Assembly: GCA_022511355.1 (NCBI GenBank)
Contig: JAFLRS010000073.1
Location: forward strand, 1-9,087
Length of the DNA: 9,087 bases
Reading direction: 5' to 3'
Origin: Alistipes sp.
GTDB taxonomy: Bacteria > Bacteroidota > Bacteroidia > Bacteroidales > Rikenellaceae
Position 1 is the stretch's first letter, and every line of letters starts with the position of its first letter. Below the pieces are notes generated by a model. That model saw nothing but the letters and a program-made list of their open reading frames with translations. It did not search any database and was not told the DNA's origin. Below, piece by piece: positions 1 through 6,542 of this stretch. The position numbers and the translations under genes were made by a program.

Positions 1-87
1 TTGAAATTTACCAGACTTCGTTTGTAAGAGAATAGCATTTACGCTTTCGCGTAAAACAATATGTCCGTCGGGGGCTTCCCGACAATG
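1..87 (-). promoter_or_regulatory. Structured 5' leader of an unseen leftward gene
   Basis: Two perfect hairpins sit just downstream of the leftward promoter. The first pairs GTCGGG (83-78) with CCCGAC (72-67) around a 5-base loop. The second pairs TTTACGC (55-49) with GCGTAAA (44-38) around a GAAA loop, a GNRA-type tetraloop, when read on the minus strand. About 37 bases of unstructured-looking sequence follow to the window edge with no start codon followed by a long open frame. Neither hairpin is followed by a run of T on the minus strand, so terminators are unlikely. The arrangement looks like a long regulatory 5' UTR, possibly a small RNA. I cannot name the family; a leader of an RNA-binding or cold-shock type gene is only a guess. 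Confidence 0.5.
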
Positions 88-118
88 CAAATATAGTTAT
101 TTTATCTCAATAGACAAA
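88..118 (-). promoter_or_regulatory. Leftward Bacteroidota-type promoter
   Basis: Read on the minus strand, this is a -33 box TTTG (118 down to 115), a 19-base spacer, and a -7 box TATATTTG (95 down to 88). It matches the known Bacteroidota primary-sigma consensus TTTG-N19-21-TAnnTTTG exactly. Transcription would start a few bases left of 88 and run off the left edge of the window. No coding region lies between this promoter and base 1, so it serves a gene outside the window that is divergent from the mannosidase operon. The motif match is seen directly; activity is inferred. Confidence 0.75.
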
Positions 119-302
119 AAGCTGAAGTTTTTTGTCGCATTCATATTCATATGGCATCTCTATCGTTGTTGTATATGGTTTTTTCGGGCTGTTGTTTGCG
201 ATATTTTGACTATATTTGCAAAGATAATCGAACCCGAGCTGCATCTGTATACGCGTAACGGAATCGGGGCATTTTAATTAGGAACATATAAATGGTGAGA
301 AA
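119..302 (+). promoter_or_regulatory. Upstream region of the hydrolase operon, candidate -7 box at 211-218
   Basis: No gene is visible in this stretch. A perfect -7 element TATATTTG lies at 211-218, but there is no TTTG at the standard 19-21 base spacing upstream (188-191 reads GCTG), so the -33 half is weak or the promoter needs an activator. That would give an untranslated leader of roughly 75-80 bases before the start at 303. A short inverted repeat, CATAT-TC-ATATG, lies at 142-153 and could be an operator, but it is too short to trust. A TTAGGAA stretch at 278-284 is too far from the start to act as a normal ribosome binding site. The bases just before the start are A-rich, as is usual for Bacteroidota. 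Confidence 0.45.
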
Positions 303-2546
303 ATGAAAAAATTAGCAGCTTTCATACTTGCGACGGCGGCACTTTGCGGCTGTTGCTGCGACGGTGCGGACGACAAACCGGTTCTGCGTCCTTCGGAGTA
401 TGTTTCGACCCTTGTGGGTACGCAATCCGACTATTCGTTCTCGACGGGCAACACCTATCCGGCGGTGGCATTGCCGTGGGGCATGAACTTCTGGACGCCT
501 CAGACCGGCAAGATGGGTGACGGATGGGCCTATACTTACGGGTCGCATACCATTAGGGGCTTCAAGCAGACCCACCAGCCTTCGCCGTGGATTAACGACT
601 ACGGTCAGTTTTCGATAATGCCGGTGCGCGGCGGTGCATTCGACGAGGAGAGCCGTCAGAGTTGGTTTTCGCATCAGAGCGAGCAGGCGCATCCCTATTT
701 TTACAGCGTATATCTTGCCGACCACGACATACGTGCCGAGATAACGCCCACGGAACGTGCGGCGGTGATGCGTTTTACCTTCCCCGAGAGTGACGAGTCG
801 GCGGTGGTTGTGGATGCTTTCGACCGCGGTTCGGGGGTAAGGGTTATCGACGACTGCACGGTGGCGGGATTCACGACCCGCAACAGCGGAGGAGTTCCGG
901 AGAATTTCGCCAACTACTTCGTGGTAAGATTCAGCAAGCCTTTCGAGGGGGTTGAATGCCGCCTCGACGGCAAGAACAAGACGATCGGCGAGGGTGAGGA
1001 AGCCGTAGGCGGTCATGCGTTGTTGAAGCTGCATTTTAATACGAAGCGCGGCGAGCCGATTACGGTATGTACGGCATCGTCGTTTATCAGTGAGGAGCAG
1101 GCATTCCGCAATTTGCGGGAGACCGGCGACGGTGATTTCGACGCCGTGCGCGAGGCTGCGCAGCGGCGTTGGGACGAGGTTTTGGGCCGCATCGAGGTGG
1201 GCGGCGGTACGGAGGAGCAGTACCGCACATTCTATTCGTGCCTTTATCGTGCGACTCTCTTTCCGCGCAAGCTCTTCGAAATCGACGGCGAGGGCAAAAT
1301 CGTTCATTACAGCCCCTATAACGGCGAGGTGTGCGACGGATATATGTATACGGACACGGGTTTTTGGGACACGTTCCGTTCGTTGTTTCCGCTGTTGAAT
1401 CTGGTCTATCCGTCGGAGAATGCCAAGATGCAGGCGGGTTTGGCCAACACATACCGCGAGAGCGGTTTTCTGCCCGAGTGGGCATCGCCGGGTCATCGCG
1501 GCTGCATGGTGGGCAACAACTCCGCGTCGGTCGTGTCGGATGCCATTATGTGCGGAGTCACGCCCGAGGAGGATGTCGCGACTCTGTATGAGGCCATGCT
1601 CAGCGGTCGCATGAAGGTTCATCCAGAGGTCTCCTCGACGGGACGATTGGGACATGAATATTACAATACGATAGGTTATGTGCCCTGCGATGCGGGAATC
1701 AACGAGAGTGTGGCCCGTTCGCTGGAGTACGCCTACGATGACTGGTGCATAGCTCAGGTGGCTGAAAAGTTGGGATATGATGAGGATGCAAAGATGTTGA
1801 AAGCGGCATCGGATAGTTACAAAAATCTTTTTGACGTCGAGACGAAGCTGATGCGCGGCCGCAAGGTGAACGGAGAGTTTCAGTCGCCGTTCAGTCCTTA
1901 TAAGTGGGGCGATGCCTACACCGAGGGCAATGCATGGCACTACACATGGTCGGTATTCCACGATGTAGACGGTTTGGCGGAGCTTATGGGCGGCAAGGAG
2001 GATTTCGAGCGGATGCTCGATTCGGTGTTCGTGGTGCCTCCGATTTACGACGACAGCTATTACGGATTCCGCATTCACGAGATTACGGAGATGCAGGTGG
2101 CCGATATGGGCAATTACGCTCACGGAAACCAGCCTGCGCAGCATATGATATACCTTTACGACTGGACCGATTCGCCATATAAGGCGCAGTGGTGGACTCG
2201 CGAGGTTATGGAGCGGCTCTACCGACCGAAGCCCGACGGCTATTGCGGCGACGAGGACAACGGTCAGACTTCGGCATGGTATGTATTTTCGGCTTTGGGT
2301 TTCTATCCCGTGTGTCCTGCTTCCGATGACTATGCCGTAGGTTCGCCGCTGTTCCGCCGCGCGACTATTCATCTCGAAAACGGCAGAGAGGTGAAGATTA
2401 CGGCTCGCGGCAACTCGCCCGAAAATCGTTATATAGGTTCGATGCGTGTCGATGGCAAGCGGCGCACGGAACCGTTCCTTCACCGTTCGGAGCTGCTTGA
2501 CGGTGCCGAGGTGAAGTTCGAAATGCAATCACAATATAAAAAGTAG
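303..2546 (+). CDS. GH92 exo-alpha-mannosidase, lipoprotein (predicted alpha-1,2)
   Basis: This is a glycoside hydrolase family 92 enzyme: calcium-dependent, inverting, removing terminal alpha-mannose from N-glycans or mannans. At 747 aa it is full length for the family. The start at 303 gives a lipoprotein signal peptide with lipobox LCGC and acylated Cys17; two more cysteines follow. The N-terminal beta-sandwich opens with the family signature around YVSTLVGT and GNTYP. The catalytic (alpha/alpha)6 domain carries EGNAWHY with Glu541, then His592-Glu593, then GDEDNGQTSAW with Asp650 and Asp652. The spacing between these residues reproduces that of Glu533, His584-Glu585, Asp642 and Asp644 in Bacteroides thetaiotaomicron BT3990: general acid, +1-subsite pair tied to alpha-1,2 specificity, and base. 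THQPSPW (90-96) and HGNQP with Gln610, instead of the common HGNEP, mark a divergent subgroup. It is the first gene of a three-gene operon with two alpha-glucosidases. The family call is very firm; linkage specificity is an inference. Confidence 0.95.
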   Translation: MKKLAAFILATAALCGCCCDGADDKPVLRPSEYVSTLVGTQSDYSFSTGNTYPAVALPWGMNFWTPQTGKMGDGWAYTYGSHTIRGFKQTHQPSPWINDYGQFSIMPVRGGAFDEESRQSWFSHQSEQAHPYFYSVYLADHDIRAEITPTERAAVMRFTFPESDESAVVVDAFDRGSGVRVIDDCTVAGFTTRNSGGVPENFANYFVVRFSKPFEGVECRLDGKNKTIGEGEEAVGGHALLKLHFNTKRGEPITVCTASSFISEEQAFRNLRETGDGDFDAVREAAQRRWDEVLGRIEVGGGTEEQYRTFYSCLYRATLFPRKLFEIDGEGKIVHYSPYNGEVCDGYMYTDTGFWDTFRSLFPLLNLVYPSENAKMQAGLANTYRESGFLPEWASPGHRGCMVGNNSASVVSDAIMCGVTPEEDVATLYEAMLSGRMKVHPEVSSTGRLGHEYYNTIGYVPCDAGINESVARSLEYAYDDWCIAQVAEKLGYDEDAKMLKAASDSYKNLFDVETKLMRGRKVNGEFQSPFSPYKWGDAYTEGNAWHYTWSVFHDVDGLAELMGGKEDFERMLDSVFVVPPIYDDSYYGFRIHEITEMQVADMGNYAHGNQPAQHMIYLYDWTDSPYKAQWWTREVMERLYRPKPDGYCGDEDNGQTSAWYVFSALGFYPVCPASDDYAVGSPLFRRATIHLENGREVKITARGNSPENRYIGSMRVDGKRRTEPFLHRSELLDGAEVKFEMQSQYKK

Positions 2547-2554
2547 ATAAAGCT

Positions 2555-4546
2555 ATGAGAGGAGTGTTAAAGTATCTGATTGGGGGCGTTGCGGCCGTCT
2601 TTGCCGCGTGCGGAAATCCTATGGAGGTAACTTCGCCCGACGGAGATATAAGTGTAAAGCTGTGCGTGGACGAGACAGGTGCGGCTGCGTATACGGTGAC
2701 GGTCGGAGGCCGCACGGTGATTGCGCCGTCGCGTTTGGGAATTGCCGCACGCGAGAGTGAGTTTTCGAAGTTCGAGGTTGCGTCTTCGCGCCGTTCGTCG
2801 CACAACGAGACATGGGAGTCCCCGTGGGGAGAGAACAAGAGTCACCTTAACCGCTACAACGAGCTTGCGGTCGAATTGCGTGATGCCGAGGGGATGAATA
2901 ACGGTGTTACGGTGCGTTTTCGCGCATTCGATGACGGTGTGGCATTCCGTTACGAGTTGTCGGAGCCTGATTCGCTCACTTTAACCGACGAGCTTACGGA
3001 GTTTCGTTTTGCCGAGGATGGCACATCGTGGTCTATTGCCGGAAGCTTCGAGACTTACGAGCTTCCCTACCGCGAGCAGGCGATAAGTGCCGTGGAGGAT
3101 GCCAATACGCCTTTTACGTTTTGTGTTGCGGGCATTTACGGTTCGATACACGAAGCCGCACTTTACGACTATCCTGAAATGGTATTGCGCCGTGCGGAGG
3201 GCGATTTGGGTTTTGTTTCGTCGCTTGCGCCTCTGCCCGACGGAGTCAAGGCCTATATTGCGGGCAGATTCACGACTCCGTGGCGTACCGTGCAGATAGG
3301 ACACAAGGCTGTGGACCTCATCAATTCGTCGCTTATAGAGAATCTGAACGAGCCGTCGAAGATTGCCGATACGTCGTGGATACGTCCTCAGAAGTATGTA
3401 GGCGTGTGGTGGGGTATGCACCTCGGCACGCAGACGTGGATTATGGGTCCCCGTCACGGGGCGACGACCGAGAATGCCGTGCGTCACATCGATTTTGCGG
3501 TTGCGAACAATATCGACGGAGTGTTGTTCGAGGGATGGAATCGCGGTTGGGAGAACTGGGGCAGCGACCAGCGTTTCGACTATGTGGAGCCGTATGCCGA
3601 CTTCGATCTCGAGCGTATTGCGGCCTATGCCCGCGAGAAGGGCATTGCTCTTTGGATGCATAACGAGACGGGCGGCAATATTCCCGATTACGAGGCGAAT
3701 ATGGAGCGTGCCATGGCGCGGTATGCCGAGTTGGGAGTCCACACTCTGAAGACCGGCTATGCGGGCGGTTTCAAGGATGGATATCTGCACCATTCGCAGT
3801 ATGGCGTGCAGCACTACCAGCGCGTTGTGGAGTTGGCTGCGCGATATCGGATAATGATAGACGCCCATGAGCCTATAAAGGCCACGGGTATACGCCGTAC
3901 ATGGCCCAATATGATGACTCGCGAGGGGGCTCGCGGCATGGAGTGGAATGCATGGTCGGAGGGTAATTCGTCGGAGTATCTTTGTACGCTGCCGTTCGTG
4001 CGTTTGCTGGGCGGACCGATGGATTATACGCCGGGAGTATTCGACATCGACTATTCTACGGCCAAGGCCGACAAGGGACGCCTTAAGTGGAACGGCGATA
4101 ACGAGCATTGCTGCATAAAGACGACGCTTGCCCGTCAGATTGCGAATTGGGTGATTATCTACTCTCCGTTGCAGATGGCGTGCGACCTTATCGAGAATTA
4201 CGAGGGACATCCGGCATTTGCATTTTTCCGCGACTATGATGCCGATTGCGACTGGTCGAGGGCTTTGCAGGGCGAGATAGGCGACTATATAGTGGTGGTA
4301 CGTCGTGCGGGCGAGCGGTTTTTCCTCGGAGCCGGCACGAATGGCGAAGCGCGTACTATTTCGCAGTCGTTGGAGTTTTTGACTCCGGGCAAGAGATATA
4401 CGGCCACGATTTATGGCGATGACACTTCGTCGGACGACCCCGAAGATTATATTATCCGCAGTTTCGAGGTTACGGGCGGCGATACTTTGACCCTTGAGCT
4501 GCTTCCTGACGGAGGTGCTGCGGTAACCTTTATACCTGTCGAATAG
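2555..4546 (+). CDS. GH97 SusB-like inverting alpha-glucosidase, probable lipoprotein
   Basis: This is a family 97 alpha-glucosidase of 663 aa, complete. It starts 8 bases after the GH92 stop. The N-terminus is a signal peptide ending FAAC (Cys19), an acceptable but not ideal lipobox, so a periplasmic lipoprotein is likely. Residues of about 22-285 form the N-terminal beta-sandwich, followed by the (beta/alpha)8 barrel containing LFEGWNRGWENW, WMHNETGG, DAHEPIKATG and REGARGMEW, then a C-terminal beta-sandwich. Glu371, Glu439, Glu457 and Glu463 line up with Glu439, Glu508, Glu526 and Glu532 of SusB (two base glutamates, a calcium ligand and the acid). In LKTGYAGG, Gly401 occupies the region where retaining GH97 galactosidases have an Asp nucleophile, so the inverting glucosidase branch is favoured. 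SusB is known to cleave alpha-1,4, 1,6, 1,3 and 1,2 glucosidic bonds, so the linkage cannot be read from sequence. The co-transcribed mannosidase argues against plain starch as the only substrate. Confidence 0.93.
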   Translation: MRGVLKYLIGGVAAVFAACGNPMEVTSPDGDISVKLCVDETGAAAYTVTVGGRTVIAPSRLGIAARESEFSKFEVASSRRSSHNETWESPWGENKSHLNRYNELAVELRDAEGMNNGVTVRFRAFDDGVAFRYELSEPDSLTLTDELTEFRFAEDGTSWSIAGSFETYELPYREQAISAVEDANTPFTFCVAGIYGSIHEAALYDYPEMVLRRAEGDLGFVSSLAPLPDGVKAYIAGRFTTPWRTVQIGHKAVDLINSSLIENLNEPSKIADTSWIRPQKYVGVWWGMHLGTQTWIMGPRHGATTENAVRHIDFAVANNIDGVLFEGWNRGWENWGSDQRFDYVEPYADFDLERIAAYAREKGIALWMHNETGGNIPDYEANMERAMARYAELGVHTLKTGYAGGFKDGYLHHSQYGVQHYQRVVELAARYRIMIDAHEPIKATGIRRTWPNMMTREGARGMEWNAWSEGNSSEYLCTLPFVRLLGGPMDYTPGVFDIDYSTAKADKGRLKWNGDNEHCCIKTTLARQIANWVIIYSPLQMACDLIENYEGHPAFAFFRDYDADCDWSRALQGEIGDYIVVVRRAGERFFLGAGTNGEARTISQSLEFLTPGKRYTATIYGDDTSSDDPEDYIIRSFEVTGGDTLTLELLPDGGAAVTFIPVE

Positions 4547-4548
4547 CT

Positions 4549-6495
4549 ATGAGAGGTTTGCTGCTCATTGTATCGCTTCTGTTGGCTCTGGAGTCGTATG
4601 CCGACGGCTGGAGTATCGAGGCTGACGACCGCCGCGCGTATTCTCCGGCGACGATGGCTAACGGTGAGTTGGGCGTTGTTGTGGGTGCGGAGCCGTTCCG
4701 CATCGAGAAGATTATTGTGGGGAGCGGTTACGAGCGCGGTACAGCGGGGCAGGTGAGCTGCATTTTGAGCGGCATTAATCCTTTGGGACTTTCGATGCGG
4801 ATTAACGGCCGCAGCAGTGCTGTGAGGTCGTGGCATCAGAGCATAGATATGCGTTGCGGCGTTCATAGGACGTATTTTTCGACTGCGGAGGCAGAGATTG
4901 TATGTTCGGTGCGTGCGTTGCGGAATATGCCTCATGCGGTGATGATGGAGGTGGAGATAAGGGCTTTGCGGAGCATGACTGCAGAGTTTCGGAACAGCCA
5001 CCTGCTGCCCGACAATTTGAGCGACCGGCATTCGGAGAGCCGCACTGTGTGGTGCGAGGACGGCGGCCGCAAGGTTCAGCGTTCGTGGGGTTCGTATAAT
5101 GGCGGCCGCAGTCACATGGCGGCGACGTCGGTATTCATTTGCGACGACCGTTTCCGTCAGACTGACGCGGAGAGTGTTGCGGTGACGCTCGGAAAGGGAG
5201 AGACGGCATCGTTCGGAGTTGTGGGGTCGATATGTACGACCGACGCTTTTGCGGATGTATGGAACGAGAGCGAGCGTCAGGCGATATATGCGGTTCGTTC
5301 GGGGATGGAGGCTCTTGTATCGTCGCATGAGGAGGAATGGGCGCGTCTGTGGTCGGGCGATATCGAGATAACGGGTAACGAGGAGGTTCAGCGGGCGGTG
5401 CGATTTGCGCTTTTCAACATTTATTCTTCGATACGTGAGGGTTCGCGCCGCAGTATTGCTCCTATGGGTCTTACGTCGCAGGGGTATAACGGTCATATTT
5501 TTTGGGATGCCGAGATGTGGATATATCCGGTGTTGTCGGTGTTGCATCCCGAGCTTGCGCGCGAGATGATTTCGTATCGTGCCGACCGATTGGAGCCTGC
5601 GCGACGTCGGGCGGCGGCATACGGATACAGGGGAGCGATGTTTCCGTGGGAGTCTGACGACACGGGCGAGGAATCCACGCCGACATTTGCACTTACGGGG
5701 CCGTTGGAGCATCATATAACGGCCGATGTAGCTATTGCGGCATGGAATTGTTATCGTGTGAGCGGAGATATCGGGTGGTTGCGTCGTGAGGGATGGCCTC
5801 TAATTCGGTCGTGTGCGGAATTTTGGTGCAGTCGGGTTGCGGATAATGATGACGGCAGCCTTTCGATACGGAATGTTGTAGGTGCGGATGAGTATGCGAT
5901 CGGAGTTGATGACAATGCGTTCACGAACGGTGCTGTGCGGTTGGCTATGGAGTATGCGGTGTCTGCTGCTGGGGTATGCGGAGAGGAGCCGGATCCTGCA
6001 TGGTCGTCGATTGCGGAGAGATTGCGCATTTGCACATTTGAGGACGGCACGACGCGCGAGCATGGTTCATATGCCGGCGAGATGATAAAGCAGGCGGATG
6101 CAAATCTTTTGGGATATCCGTTGGGGCTGTTGGATAGGGAGAGCCGATTGCGCGACATGGAGTATTACCTCGACCGCATAGACCCCGAGAACGGACCTGC
6201 TATGAGTCATTGCGTATTTGCGGTGCAGTATGCGCGTGCGGGGATGGTTGAGATGGCGTTAGAGATGTTCGAACGTTCATATAAGCCATATGTACGGCCT
6301 CCGTTCGGAGTATTTTCGGAGACGGCGGGTGGGGACAATCCCTATTTCGTGACGGGCGCCGGCGGTATGCTTCAGGCGGTGGTATTCGGATTCGGCGGAT
6401 TGCGGATTGGCGACGAGGGCATTGTTTCCGACGAAAAAGTAGTGCCGCGAGGGTGGGGTGATATTGTCATCCACACTCCGCGAGGCGATTATTAA
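4549..6495 (+). CDS. GH65-type secreted alpha-glucosidase (kojibiose hydrolase / PGGHG-like)
   Basis: A 648-aa protein of the GH65 clan starting 2 bases after the GH97 stop. Its Sec signal peptide ends near SYA-DG with no lipobox cysteine, so it should be soluble in the periplasm. After an N-terminal beta-sandwich, the (alpha/alpha)6 barrel shows GYNGHIFWDAEMW (Asp320), a GYRGAMFPWESDDTGEE segment, and VVGADEY, where Glu448 is the family general acid. Most GH65 enzymes are phosphorylases that lack a protein base. Here FSETAGG places Glu591 143 residues after the acid, close to the acid-to-base spacing I recall for the Flavobacterium kojibiose hydrolase and for human protein-glucosylgalactosylhydroxylysine glucosidase. 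The segment VTGAGGMLQAVVFGFGG also resembles the hydrolase branch. An inverting hydrolase acting on alpha-1,2-linked glucose is therefore my best inference; trehalose or nigerose-type substrates remain possible. Confidence 0.88.
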   Translation: MRGLLLIVSLLLALESYADGWSIEADDRRAYSPATMANGELGVVVGAEPFRIEKIIVGSGYERGTAGQVSCILSGINPLGLSMRINGRSSAVRSWHQSIDMRCGVHRTYFSTAEAEIVCSVRALRNMPHAVMMEVEIRALRSMTAEFRNSHLLPDNLSDRHSESRTVWCEDGGRKVQRSWGSYNGGRSHMAATSVFICDDRFRQTDAESVAVTLGKGETASFGVVGSICTTDAFADVWNESERQAIYAVRSGMEALVSSHEEEWARLWSGDIEITGNEEVQRAVRFALFNIYSSIREGSRRSIAPMGLTSQGYNGHIFWDAEMWIYPVLSVLHPELAREMISYRADRLEPARRRAAAYGYRGAMFPWESDDTGEESTPTFALTGPLEHHITADVAIAAWNCYRVSGDIGWLRREGWPLIRSCAEFWCSRVADNDDGSLSIRNVVGADEYAIGVDDNAFTNGAVRLAMEYAVSAAGVCGEEPDPAWSSIAERLRICTFEDGTTREHGSYAGEMIKQADANLLGYPLGLLDRESRLRDMEYYLDRIDPENGPAMSHCVFAVQYARAGMVEMALEMFERSYKPYVRPPFGVFSETAGGDNPYFVTGAGGMLQAVVFGFGGLRIGDEGIVSDEKVVPRGWGDIVIHTPRGDY

Positions 6496-6505
6496 CAGGA
6501 AAATA

Positions 6506-6538
6506 AAGAGAGCCGACCCTTCACGGGTCGGCTCTCTT
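6506..6538. terminator. Bidirectional terminator between convergent genes
   Basis: A perfect 14-bp inverted repeat (6506-6519 with 6525-6538) with a 5-base loop TTCAC. It begins 10 bases after the GH65 stop and 4 bases past the stop of the convergent CotH gene. On the minus strand the stem runs into CTCTTTATTTTCC, a good U-rich tail; on the plus strand the tail (GCTGTTATTT) is poorer but still T-rich. It should end transcription from both sides, mainly the leftward one. Confidence 0.88.
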
Positions 6539-6542
6539 GCTG

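Noticed and set aside
38..83. Hairpins near the left edge as rho-independent terminators
   Set aside because: Neither stem is followed by a T run on either strand, and a consensus leftward promoter lies immediately upstream, so a leader is the better reading.
142..153. CATAT-TC-ATATG as a regulator operator
   Set aside because: Five-base AT-rich arms are expected by chance in this region and no regulator gene is in view; noted only as a possibility.
312..2528. A 738-codon open frame antisense to the GH92 gene
   Set aside because: Its translation shows no domain, signal peptide or normal composition (rich in Arg, His, Ile and Val), and it mirrors a firmly identified gene. Codon bias of the sense strand explains the missing stops.
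2547..2554. A promoter or terminator between the GH92 and GH97 genes
   Set aside because: The gap is only 8 bases, with no hairpin; the genes read as one operon.
2981..5715. Long antisense frames over the GH97 and GH65 genes (2981-4210 and 4447-5715)
   Set aside because: Same mirror effect: Arg/His-rich translations without motifs, and the second runs across the boundary of two real genes.
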